Positions 20,491 through 30,799 of a stretch of DNA of 64,000 nucleotides are shown here, piece by piece. The notes under the pieces were generated by a model that worked only from the letters and a program-made list of their open reading frames with translations, did no database searches and was not told the origin of the DNA. Source of the stretch: Anastrepha obliqua (lineage: Eukaryota > Arthropoda > Insecta > Diptera > Tephritidae). Each line of letters starts with the position of its first letter. The first letter of the stretch is position 1. Both the position numbers and the translations under genes were made by a program. The stretch covers positions 45,978,044 through 46,042,043 of the forward strand of contig NC_072897.1 of NCBI RefSeq assembly GCF_027943255.1, written 5' to 3'.

Positions 20491-20911
20491 TGGAGTACAT
20501 ATTGAATCACATTCAGATAAAGGATGATACTACCGACCAATCACCCGGAAGAAGCATCTTTAGAAGAGATTTAAGGCTTACGGGTGATAAAGCGTTCGGA
20601 AAGCTGTCGCCCCTGAAATGGAGGAAGATAGAAATTGGGAAACACTGCAGGGTGACATGGATGAATTACACCATCATGTCAGTTAACGAGTACAGCCCTA
20701 AAACTTGATACCATTACGTTAAATAATCATTGTGGTAGTGATTACTACTCTATTGCAAAGATTTTGCATGCTATGCCAATCAACAATGCTAAGCCAATCA
20801 CCGCAATTACCCAAGTATTTAACAAAGCAAATTGGGAAAGTGTTGAATGCATATATTTTAAGCTCCCTGGCGGATCGTGAGGCACTAAAATTATAAGTAG
20901 TGCAGCGCATA
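20490..20911 (+). other. Unassigned spacer with a short open frame
   Basis: A 72-codon open frame is present but does not resemble any family I know. The region may be unique host DNA. No RNA gene is seen. Confidence 0.3.
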
Positions 20912-22066
20912 TTAGGTGCGCAACTAAGTTCCCGCTGTTTCTCAATAGATTCCGCTAGCAGTGTGTGCTAGTCAATTCTGACATAACCTGAACGTCATAA
21001 ACTGCTTCGTCACTTCGATTTTGTTTGGTATCATCTACTTTTGGTTTTGTAAAAATATCTGATTTTGTGCCGAATAATCGTCATTTGCGGAAAGTGTTGA
21101 TTTTTCTCTTTCATTCGAAAAACACGGCGGCTGAATCGCATCGAGAACTACAAAAAGTTGATAGAGATGCTGCTTTTAGTGAAACAACATGCCGAGATTA
21201 GTTCTGTCGCTTCAAAGACGCTGATTTGAATGTTGACAACCATCCGCGTGAAGGAAAGCCAAAAACTTTCAAAGACGCTGAATTGGAGGCTATGCTCAAT
21301 GAGGATCCGTGCCAAACGCAAAAAAAGCGTGCTTTAGTATTAGGAGTTACCCGCCAATCCACTTGCAAGCGATTTCATGCTTTGGGAATGATTAAGAAAC
21401 AGGGGACTTGGGCTCCTTATGAGTTAAATCCAAGAGATGTTGAACGTCGTTTTTTCGCCTGTGAACAACTGCTCCAGCGGCAAAAACGGAAGGGGTTTCT
21501 TTATCGCATCATGACGGGTGATGAAAAATGAATTCATTACAGCAGTCCAAAGAAAAGAAAGTCATGGAGACTACCTGGTCATGCTTCTATGTCGTCGCCT
21601 CGGCCGAATATTCCTGCTGCGAAGGTTATGCTATTTATTTGGTGGGATCAAGTTGGTGTTATTTATTATGAACTGTTAAAACCAAGCGAAACAATCACTG
21701 GGGATTGGTATCGACTTCAATTGATGCGATTGAGCACTGCGCGAGAGGCATGAAAAAGTTATTCTACAGCATGACAACGCAGGCCTCACTTTGCCAAACC
21801 TGTTAAAACCTAGCTAGAAACACTGAAATGGAAAATCCTACCCCACCTGCCATATTCTTCAGATATTGCGCCGTCCGATTATCACCTGTTCCGATCGGTG
21901 GCACATGGTACAGTTTTACCGTGACGGTATACGAGATCTACCAGAATGATGGGAAAAGGTAATAGCCAGCGATGAACAATACTTTCAATGATTTAATTGT
22001 AACCATTTTTTCAGAATAAAGTTGTATTTTCATAAAAAAAGGGCGAGAACTTAGTTGCGCACCTAA
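20912..22066 (+). mobile_element. mariner element B
   Basis: 1155 bp with inverted termini TTAGGTGCGCAACTAAGTTC on both ends, differing at a few bases inward. TA is duplicated at 20910-20911 and 22067-22068. It belongs to a different mariner group from element A, judging by the termini and transposase. The internal gene is broken. Confidence 0.92.
21067..21990 (+). pseudogene. mariner transposase B, multiply disrupted
   Basis: Recognisable order: the N-terminal helix-turn-helix (ELQKVDRDAAFSETTC), a second DNA-binding block (RQSTCKRFHALGMI), the first catalytic Asp in MTGDEK, a WWDQVGVIYYELL strand, the second Asp in ILQHDNA, and the third in DIAPSDYHLF. The expected start codon is GTG at 21067. 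In-frame stops occur near 21199 and at 21529 (a Trp position after GDEK), and the frame shifts again near 21750 and later. It is an old, inactive copy. Confidence 0.88.
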
Positions 22067-22068
22067 TA

Positions 22069-22432
22069 CATACAGTTGCGGACAAAACTCCGTACGACCC
22101 TTTTTTCTTAATTTCTCCCGATCTAAAGCATTTAAAAGAAATGTAATGATGCAGTTTTGTTTTAAGCCTAATTATATAACAAATGTAAAAAAAAGGCACT
22201 GACAAAAGTGTACATACGAACTTAGAACATAAGAATTATCTAGGAAAACTGATTAAACTTGTGGAAATGAATATTTTGTTGTGCCACCACCAGCAAGAGA
22301 CCTCGCAGTGATACAATATAATAGACAAAATTATGAAATCTTATGAGCGCATGGAAAATATTTATATATAACGAATTAGAAACGAAGTAAAATCGATACT
22401 TTCCGAAGTAAAATCGACATAATAACCACTAT
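22069..22432. other. Possible Tc1-like terminus and spacer
   Basis: The start, acagttgcggacaaaactcc, resembles Tc1-type element ends, and tttgttgtgccaccacca near 22275 is a phrase seen in such leaders. No matching other end or transposase was found, so this is only a suggestion. Confidence 0.25.
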
Positions 22433-22963
22433 ATGCCACATTTTGAATACTTTTCCACCACCAACCAAACCAAGGGTGATCAGATTGAAGGTATTTGTTC
22501 CAATGGGGTTTTGACAGAGGTCAACGATGAGACCAGCGATGAGGTCCATTTTTGGCTTAATGGCTACATTAGTAAGCAAAATTGCCGTATTTGGGCTGAA
22601 GAGCAATCCGATGCCATTCAAGAACTGCCATTACATCCATTGAAAACAACCGTGTGGTGCGACCTATGGGCTAGAGGAATCATCGGCCCATATCTTTTCA
22701 AAGACGACGCTGGGGCCAATATAACAGTAAATGGCGAACGCTATCGCGCTATGATAAAAGACTTTTTGATGCCGGAATTTGAAGCCCCTGCTCTCCATAA
22801 CAAGACGGCACTACTTGCCATCCTTGTCATAAAAAAGAGCCTTATAAAAAAGCATATGTCCTTCGGAGCCGGCTTAAAACTGTTCCTCTATTGTTTGGAA
22901 CAAGATCAAGACGCTCACCATACATTGGAGGAGGAACTCGACCAGACACCCAAAAGGGTGTAA
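22433..22963 (+). pseudogene. Chimeric ORF: Tc1/mariner-related DDE fragment joined to a SINE tail
   Basis: 176 codons from ATG. Residues about 35-120 match a widespread insect DDE transposase group: SDEVHFWLNGYISKQNCRIW, then TVWCDLWARGIIGPYLF and ITVNGERYRAMIKDF. The usual catalytic FQQDGA segment is absent. From about 22845 the DNA instead matches the 3' part of the SINE at 23851-24155 (cttcggagccggcttaaaac, then acacccaaaagggtgta), read in the same frame to the stop. It is a fusion by insertion, not a complete enzyme. Expression is unknown. Confidence 0.8.
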
Positions 22964-23850
22964 ACACGTACTTGTCTAAGCAAATGTAACACTAATTATG
23001 ACGCATAGTAGGACAACACCTATTTTGATAAATTCACACTACTTCCAGCGGTATTATATAACTGTAAAATTTTGAACGCAAATAATGTATATTAACATAC
23101 AAAAAGTAATAAAAGGTTAAGCTCAAAGAACATCGCTGCGAACTGGGTTTTTATGCTATTTTCTTTCTGACTGATGCAGTGGTTTTTATACTCGATTGTA
23201 CAGAAATATCTTTTTAATACTGTCGAGTAAAAAATATTTAAAAACATCTGCATTTTACCGTTAAAAGTATCGAAATTCGTGTTCCTAATTTCCACTATTT
23301 CATCAAAGTCGATTGCCTTGAAATGCAAGTTTATGAAACTGTACGATCTCAAATTTTATGTGGTTGGCTGTTTAAAGTTGGCACGCCCGTCGCATTTTAA
23401 GAAAGATGTGGCGGTTAATTCTTCTTATGTAAAGTTTGTTTTTTGTGTGAAAAACTTTCTGCTTTCTTTGTTTGTTTTGCTACTACATGTTATTCTGTTT
23501 GCATTGAAAAGTAATAAAATCTAAATCTTGATCCCGCTCTATACAGCCAACTTAGCACAAGTATATAAAACGTTTATCTTTATGTAAGTGTAGATAGTGA
23601 GCATTTGTTCAGTCTCACAGGCCAGCTCAAAAGAAATTTATTTAACTTTAAATCATCTTTAGTATTAAGAATATCTGCATTCTTATAAATTTATTGAATA
23701 ACATATTTCGTTCCTCAGTAATTTGACAAAGAGCAGGCTGAATTTCTATATCATGCTTTCTACTAAACATTTTGCCCGACCGATAACTGGAAAGTTTTTA
23801 GATCTATGCTGTATTCCGTTTAAAAAAAATGTTGTAGTATATACCCATTA
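22964..23850. other. AT-rich spacer
   Basis: No gene, RNA or repeat pair recognised. Short open frames on both strands have no recognisable domains. Confidence 0.4.
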
Positions 23851-24155
23851 TTTGCGGCCGCCGTAGCCGAATGGGTTGGTGCGTGACTACCATTCGGAAT
23901 TCACAGAGAGAACGTAGGTTCAAATCTCGGTGAAACACCAAAATTAAGAAAAACATTTTTCTAATAGCGGTCGCCCCTCGGCAGGCAATGGCAAACCTCC
24001 ATGAAAAAGCTCCTCATAAAAATATCTGCCGTTCGGAGTCGGCTTAAAACTGTGGGTCCCTCCATTTGTGGAACAACGTCAAGACGTACACCACAAATAG
24101 GAGGAGGAGCTCGGCCAAACACCCAAAAAGGGTGTACGCGCCAATTATATGTATC
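23851..24155 (+). mobile_element. tRNA-derived SINE, full-length copy
   Basis: About 300 bp. The 5' end is tRNA-like, with an A-box (tagccgaatgg at 23864) and a B-box (ggttcaaatct at 23917), the internal RNA polymerase III promoter. The body ends with a block containing ggaggaggagctcggcc and acccaaaaagggtgtac. Flanks cccatta and tccatta at the two ends look like a worn target duplication. Related sequences occur at 22845-22963 (tail), 36402-36518 (tail) and 53801-53946 (minus, 5' part). It must borrow enzymes from a partner LINE; the tail may show which one. Confidence 0.85.
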
Positions 24156-24740
24156 CATTAGTGACTACCGGAATGTACCACATTTTTTAATGCAAAAAGT
24201 TCCAGAAAATGCGTTTAATAAATGTTGGGTAATCAGTAAATTAATCGAAATTGCCTCTTTAGAATGGATTTTTTGAAGTAGATTAAAGTATTAACGATTA
24301 CAAAAACAGCGATCACTTAATCAATTTTACTTTACTTTCCACACACTAATTTGCAGAGAACGTTAATGATATAAAGAAGTTTCACGAGCTACGAATAGTG
24401 TGAATCGTCAAGAATTGCTCTCAGGTTTTGGCTTCTGTATGAAATCAAATTGACTAATGGCCGATGTCATTTTGCAAGGCATTTGAATGCCCTTAAATAC
24501 TTTGAAAAACAAAATTTATTTATCCACAGTTTACTACTGGGAGAATCTGCATTTTCTAGATTGTATTGTTTAAAACTTTGAACTTTAAAATATATTATTT
24601 AAAATAAAAACCTATATGCGTATGTATATGGGACAACTAAGCAAACGTTCAGAATCGGCGAGAACAGTTTCAACTACATACTGCACAGTACAGCAAACAC
24701 AAATTCATTCATAAGTTCGAGCTCATATGTCCTTTGCTCC
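24156..24740. other. AT-rich spacer
   Basis: No gene recognised. It contains a few short direct A/T-rich runs. Confidence 0.35.
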
Positions 24741-24744
24741 TAGG

Positions 24745-24970
24745 ACTTTCAGGCATAAAACGAGCCGCCCATATGCCAATTTTTCTCAACGATGACAAAA
24801 TTCTATATCTAAGTTTTCTTCATCACTGGCAACCATTGGCAAACAGTTGGATACTCAAATGGTCAATACTCGAATATTTCTTATAGAAATTTTTGCCAAT
24901 ATATGGTGAACCGTGAATTTTTGTCATGTCGAATGTCCGCGGTTCCGTATATATAGTACATATGTTTCCA
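24745..24970 (-). repeat. Relict repeat, inverted copy
   Basis: Reverse-complement match to the sequences on both sides of the Harbinger element (15300-15400 and 19827-19925). It therefore approximates the pre-insertion state of that locus. No coding sequence. Confidence 0.5.
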
Positions 24971-25370
24971 CCCATATATATAAGTTAACTTAGGATAAGC
25001 CAACACCACCCAAGTGGCCTTTAATACGACTACCCATAAAAAAAATAGCGGCTTTTTTTAGATCTGCACTGAAACACTCAAGAAGCAGTTGGAAAACCCA
25101 ATAGAACCCAGTAGAAGAAGTTGGAAATCTCAATACCACATAAGTCGTGGGGAATACGATCACAACGCACATATGTCACCCGAAAGCAAAGTGGTACCCA
25201 TGGAAATAAGCCATAACAACAAATCCAGTTTCAGCACAGTATTAGTTTTAGTATAGATATTGTGAAAAATGTAAAATCTTTGGTCATGCTTTATTTAATT
25301 TTGAATAAAAGCGATTGATACCGCGATCCAAAAATAAAAACCACTGCGTTTTTACTAAATTGTATGCAAA
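24971..25370. other. Unassigned spacer
   Basis: No recognisable feature apart from AATAAA-like signals near 25300. It may hold the end of an undetermined element. Confidence 0.3.
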
Positions 25371-25389
25371 TGCGTGACAGGACAGGTGA

Positions 25390-26125
25390 CATCACTGTCC
25401 TTCAAGAGATTCGATAGACGGGGCAAGGCAGGAAAAACTTAGGACCTTGCGACGTCTACTACAGCTGCCATGTAAAGGAGCGCAAATTTGGTGTTGGATT
25501 TGTTGTGGGAGAGAGACTTCGTCACCAAGTACTGTCGTTTACTCCGGTGGAAGAGCGTCTCGCAATAATACGCATCAAGGCGCAATGATAGTCTACAGTA
25601 CCAGATTCCAGCGTAAGAAAATACACCAAGCTAGGTTACTATCTCCTGATCAAAAAACGCGAAACCAAATCGATCATATTGTAATAGATGGAAGACACGC
25701 TTCTAGTGTTTTAGATGTACGTACGATCCGAGGACCCAACATCGACTCAGATCATTACCTCCAATCATTACCAAACTGCGCATTCTACTCGTACCTATGC
25801 AAAGAATGTTCAACATCAAAAAGCTGCAATCAAAACAGACAGCCAGAAGATTCGCCACTCGACTCCTACTCCTACTCTCAGTGAGAACTGCCTAACAATC
25901 CGGCATGCACGAGCAATGGAGCAACATTTCTCGTACTCTACGTATCGCCGCTGAAGAAGAACTCGGATTCCGGTGAGGAATGTCATGCTGCAGCAGAAAG
26001 AAAAGATGCTGCTTATAGAGCCTCGCTGCGATCGGGAGCAACGCGAGCCGTGTGGACAACTACCGAGAGCTAAAAAAGGAAGAGAGACGTATTATCAGGC
26101 AGAAGAAGAATATATCCAAATGTTT
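25390..26125 (+). pseudogene. RTE endonuclease and linker fragment
   Basis: An APE-type endonuclease would nick DNA for target-primed reverse transcription. Visible pieces are DITVLQEIR near the start, then RKFGVGFVVGERL, SPDQKTRNQIDHIVIDGRH and the conserved GPNIDSDHY. These are split over two frames with an internal deletion. A basic linker follows (DAAYRASLRS, then EYIQM). Inactive. Confidence 0.8.
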
Positions 26126-26239
26126 GCATAATTGGTTAGACTGTCTTATACAACGTGCAAGCGGTTCATTTCGACTAAAATTGGTCTTGTGATAAGGTAA
26201 ATGGAACATATTGCTGAGTCTTAGGTTACGAGTGGGACA

Positions 26240-27640
26240 ATTAAAGAGTATTAGCTCCAGCAAGAAGTGACATTTGATATGATTCGTAACTATGCCTCTT
26301 ATAAACATTACCGATGAAGTTTTTCTCCGCATTTCTAAAGTTGGCAATGCTAACAAGAGACATCTACTTTTATATGCAGGCATACTTGGTGACAAAGTGA
26401 TTTGTGTACTGAGTAGCCTCGAACTTACAGCAACAAGTACGCCACCACCTTTAGAGAGACCAGTAGTGCGGGAGCATCTGTCTTTACGAAATACATTATA
26501 CAGTTGACAGTCAAATATTTCTGCTGTATAATGGCATTCAGAAAGCCAAGTCTCTGTTAAAACTATAATATCATAGACAGATGAAGAGGAGAAAAGCAAC
26601 AATGGTAGCATTTTAGTTCTTATGTCGCCAGCATTCTGATAATACAGTAGAAAGTCTGCCGTATTTGATAACTTATTAACGTCGGTACACGCTAGGTGTG
26701 CGGCGGTTTCGTCTCTTCTCTTTGAAAATTTTTAAACGGACGCACACCAAGCTTAAATGATACTCTCTTTAGTCCTTTAAGTTCGACGTCTTTCTTTACT
26801 AGCATATAACAAGAAAGGTCGCTCTTATCGATCGCTGCGTGGTTGTGTACATATTCGATTATGCTTTCAGCGGTCACTGTGGGGTTGAAATATGACAAAT
26901 GTACCCACTTCATAGCTACAATTACATCCAGTTCACGGTTTGCATTGCAGCTAACAACAGTGTTTTTCGGTTTACGTTTTGGATTTTTGTTCTTAGCACA
27001 AACAGTTGTAAACATTTCATCATTAACCGACTGCTGCTGCGAATCAGCAAGAGAAGGGTTATCCGACGGCACTGCTTGATTGCTTTGTGATAGCAAAGAC
27101 GTAAGCAGCGCTGGAGAGTGCGTAGCATGTTTTTGTGTTTCTACTGTTTTAGATTGTTTGGCATTAGCCGGAGCAGCGAGAAAGAGCTTATTGCAAACCT
27201 TAGCATTTCGTACGGTATTGACTGGAGAGTCGGCAGCGGCAGCAGCAGCGGCAGCATAAGAGGTAGATGGAGCAGAAGAGAAAGATGGTGGTGTTGAGTT
27301 AGAAACAAGTACTCGATCCTTATTTTTTGTTGTTGCAGAATTAATGTTGTGTAGTACATGTAAATTGTTGTGAACGGCTTTTATATCATTAGCCAATGCG
27401 TGAATAGTAGCAGCGACATCGAGATCGCAAAGTTTGTGACGAACGGCTTTTACCTCAAACTGTAGTTCTTCTACTTTTTTAACTAGATTTCTCTTGTCGG
27501 TTTGCAAAGAGCTAATTACAGCTATCATTTTCTCCTGAGCATATCTAAGATATTTAATTTCGTCGAAAACAGCTTGCAGGTTGATTTCTTGCTTGCTGCA
27601 CTCCGCTGATGGATTCGGTCTTACGGGTACCGAAGTAGCT
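26240..27640 (-). pseudogene. CR1/jockey-like non-LTR fragment: ORF1 and endonuclease start
   Basis: Minus strand. ORF1 runs from about 27640 to 26692, with a coiled-coil-like N-terminus (LQTDKRNLVKKVEELQFEVK), a Ser/Ala/Pro-rich middle including an Ala8 run, and a C-terminal block (ELDVIVAMKWVHLSYFNP, then SCYMLVKKDVELKGLKRVSFKL) resembling the ORF1 RNA-binding region of CR1-like elements. A second frame (26611-26250) begins an APE endonuclease, DIIVLTETWLSE, then GGGVLVAVSSRL, but stops early. The element has lost its reverse transcriptase. It lies within the RTE copy. Confidence 0.72.
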
Positions 27641-27644
27641 GGAA

Positions 27645-28300
27645 GCGATGAAATATTGGTGGTCCCAGAATTACCGCGGGATTAATCTGCTAAATATCGC
27701 CTACAAGGTTCTAGCGAGCGTATTGTGTGAAAGGCTGAAGCCCACCGCCCACCAACCGGTTGGGCCTTATCAGTGTGGCTTTAGACTTGGAGAGTCTACC
27801 ATCTACCAGATATTCACAATACCACAAATCTTGGAGAACCCCCATGAAAGGGTTGCATTCAACAGTACGGAAAGGAGTTATCTGTATGCAGCGGTGTCTG
27901 AATTTGGTAACCCCACGTAAGTAATATGACGTTGTACGAGCAGTGCGCCAGAATTGGGAAGGAGTTCTCCGAGCCGTTTGATACTAAACGAGGGTTCAAA
28001 CAGGGTGACTCGCTGTCGTGTGACTTATTTAACCTGATGTTGGAGAGGATCGTGCGAGCTGCAGAACAAGTGACACAATATTTTATAAGAGCTTACAATT
28101 GTTGGCTGTTAGTTCTGCCTTCTACAAACTGGATAAAGAGGCAAAGCGAATGGGTCTGGTGGTGAAGGAGGACAAAACGAAGTACCTCCTGTCATCAAAC
28201 AAATAGTCAGTGCACTCGATATCGGCAGCCACGTCACTGTTGACAGTTATGATTTGGAGGTTGTAAAAGACTTCTCTTATTGGGAACCAGCATTAACCCC
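27645..28300 (+). pseudogene. RTE reverse transcriptase fragment
   Basis: Shows NYRGINLLNIAYKVLASVL, then IGPYQCGF-like VGPYQCGFRLGESTIYQIFT, and DTKRGFKQGDSLSCDLFN, characteristic of RTE reverse transcriptases. The segment with the FADD/YADD box is destroyed. It ends in KEDKTKYLLSSNK and a thumb-like region before the LOA-like insertion. Several stops and frameshifts. Confidence 0.82.
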
Positions 28301-30216
28301 AAGAAATAGCCCTCTGTTCCTTTATAGACATAGAGGGAGCCTTCGACAACGCAAATTACAAATCAATGGAAACAGCACTCGAGAAAAGAGGTGCAAACCC
28401 TATACTAACACATTGGGTAAGCCAAATGCTTAATCAGAGGATTATTAAAGCCTCGTTAGGCCAAGCTGAACTTAATTTAACAACAGTAAAGGGATGTCCT
28501 CAAGGAGGAGTTCTTTCTCCACTGCTATGGTCCCTACTAGTTGATGACTTGGTGCAGCACCTGAACAATAAGTGATTTATAACCATTAGTTATGCAGATG
28601 ACATATCTGTTATAATAAAAGGCAATCATGAAAGCACACTTACAGACTTAATGCAAAATGCCTTGAACGCAACATGGGAATGGTGTAAAAAGAAGGGGTT
28701 GTCGATCAACCCTAACAAAACCACAATTATTCCTTTCACAAGAAAAAGAAAGTTGGAATTTCCTATATTGAAAATAAATGAAACAGTGATAGAACTAAAG
28801 GAAGAGGTCAAGTATCTAGGTTTAACCTTAGATAAAAAACTCACTTGGGAGTCACATAAAAATAATGGACAACCAAACAATTACTAGGGAGATCCTGGGG
28901 CCTCAGCCCAAGTATGGCCCTCTGGATATACACCCAAATGGTTAGACCAATCATACTGTAAGGGGCACTAGTATGGTGGAGCAAATCTATCCAACAAACA
29001 GCGCTAACCAAACTGGGAAAAGTACAGAGGCTTGCTTGCCTATGCATCACAGGGGCTATGAGAGCTACCCCAACAGCTGGTATGGAAGCACTCCTTAATC
29101 TCACACCACTTCATATAGAAATCCAAGAGGAAGCAGTTACGCAAGCACTTCTGCTACACATGAAAGAAAATGTCAAATTAGGCAACCTCACCGGTCACCT
29201 AAGTATCCTAAATAAAGTCAAAAACACCATGGCTCAAGTTTCAGACTACAACCCAACCCTCTGTTTTACAAAAGGATACACAGTTAGCTTTCCTGAGAGG
29301 ATCGAGTGGAAAACAAACCCAAAATGGATGAATGATGATTCACAAAAATGGTACACTGATGGATCAAAAACACCTTAGGGTGTGGGAGCAGGGGTAGTGG
29401 GGCCCAGAATCCCCAAATCATTCACTCTCACCAGGGACACCACCATCTTCCAAGCGGAATTATACGCAATAATGGAAGCAGCAAACATCATACAACGTAG
29501 AAACCACAAGAGAGTAAAGATTAGAATACTCTCGGACAGCCAATCAGTTCTAAAGGCTTTAGATAGCTATACCTACAACTCCAAAACTCTCTTAGAATAG
29601 CACAGGGCACTCAATAACCTGGCATCCAAAAACAATGTTTCATTAATTTGGGTACCAGGACATGAGGGATATGACGGCAACGAAAAGGCAGACTTTCAAG
29701 CCAAAAGAGGGGCAGATGTACATTTCATCGGACCTAGTCCCATGTTTGGGTTTAACAAAAACAGCCTAAAACAAAAATTAAAATACTGGGCCAAAACTCT
29801 AATAAATCAGCATTGGAACAACGTAGATTGTCTTAGAGACTCCAAAAAGTTCTTTAGTTTCAATGCTAAAAGAGCTAACATGGCCCTCACGTTAAACAAA
29901 AAGAGTATTCGCACTCTCACAGGCGCCTCACGGGTCACTTCACCTGCAACAAACACTTTCATAAATTAGGCATAAATAACACCAGCACCTGCAGATTTTG
30001 CTGCGAAGATGAGGAGTCTATAGAACATCTCGTCATTGAATGTAAGGGGTTGACGCATAGCAAGAACAAGTTTTTAAGCAAATTCATCACTCCCTCAGAA
30101 GGAGCTGGTACAATTCACAAGCATACTTAACAGTCAATAGACAGCATAGGGTGCACAATAGATCAATATGGTCGCTGTGCTAAGGGCCCATACCTTAACC
30201 CTTTAGTACCATTAAC
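28301..30216 (+). mobile_element. LOA-like (RNase H-bearing) non-LTR element, 5'-truncated
   Basis: Inserted into the RTE copy with the 10-bp duplication CATTAACCCC. It begins inside the reverse transcriptase (FIDIEGAFDNA). Then come GCPQGGVLSPLLWSLLVDD, YADD in ISYADDISVI, NPNKTTIIPF and KYLGLTLDKKLTW. An RNase H domain follows with WYTDGSKT, LSDSQSVLKAL and IWVPGHEG, then a C-terminal cysteine motif. At least four in-frame stops. The 3' end is a run of attaac-type repeats rather than poly(A), as in the LOA/I group. Confidence 0.82.
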
Positions 30217-30740
30217 CATTAACCCCGATAATAAAGTCAGCCAGGAAATCCAAAGTAGAATCTCTCTTGCCAACATGTCCTACTTTCGACTAAGTAGGCA
30301 AAGTCCTCTGCCGACGAATAAAACGAACACTACAAGGTTCTCATCATGGCCGTCCTAACGTATTGCGCAGAAGCGTGGACGATGACCACATTTGATGAAG
30401 CGATGCTTGGAGTGCTTAAGAGAAAGATTCTGCGCAAGATTTTTCGACCTTTGCACGTTGGCCACGGCGAATATCGCAGGCGATGGAATGATGAAGGTTA
30501 TGTCGTACGAATGGGTACAAACGCTCCGGCTTTGAAAGTATTCGATGCGGTACCAGCTGTTGGTAGCAGAGGACGACGAAGATCTCCTCTGCGTTGGAAA
30601 GATTAGGTGGAGAAGGACTTGGCTTCACTTGGTGTGTTCAATTGGCTCCGGTTAGCAGGTGAAAGAAAAGACTGGCGCGCTTAGTTAAACTCGCCCAAAT
30701 TCGCGTAAGCGGTTATCCGCCAATTAAGAAGAAGTAGATG
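30217..30740 (+). pseudogene. RTE C-terminal fragment
   Basis: Reads EIQSRISLANMSYFRLSRQ, then LTYCAEAWTMTTFDEAMLGV, RKILRKIFRPLHVGHGEYRR and GRRRSPLRWKD, ending at SGYPPIKKK, the usual end of this RTE family. The frame changes near 30500 and a TAG follows RWKD. It confirms that the same RTE element continues past the LOA-like insertion. Confidence 0.85.
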
Positions 30741-30799
30741 TAAATGTGTCTTTTATATGCTCGACAGCCGCAGCTAGTGTGCGTCAAGTGCGCACAGGA

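Larger units (their letters stand above)
25370..30740 (+). mobile_element. RTE-type non-LTR retrotransposon, interrupted
   Basis: Three blocks of one element lie in order on the plus strand: endonuclease (about 25390-26125), reverse transcriptase (about 27645-28300) and C-terminal part (about 30217-30735). A minus-strand retroelement fragment separates the first two and a LOA-like element the last two. The second gap has a clean duplication (CATTAACCCC at 28291 and 30217). Many stops are present and part of the endonuclease and linker is missing. This is an old host for later insertions. Confidence 0.85.

Noticed and set aside
23860..23935. Genuine tRNA gene
   Set aside because: The A and B boxes are tRNA-like but no cloverleaf with a plausible anticodon arm and acceptor stem is apparent; the rest is SINE body.
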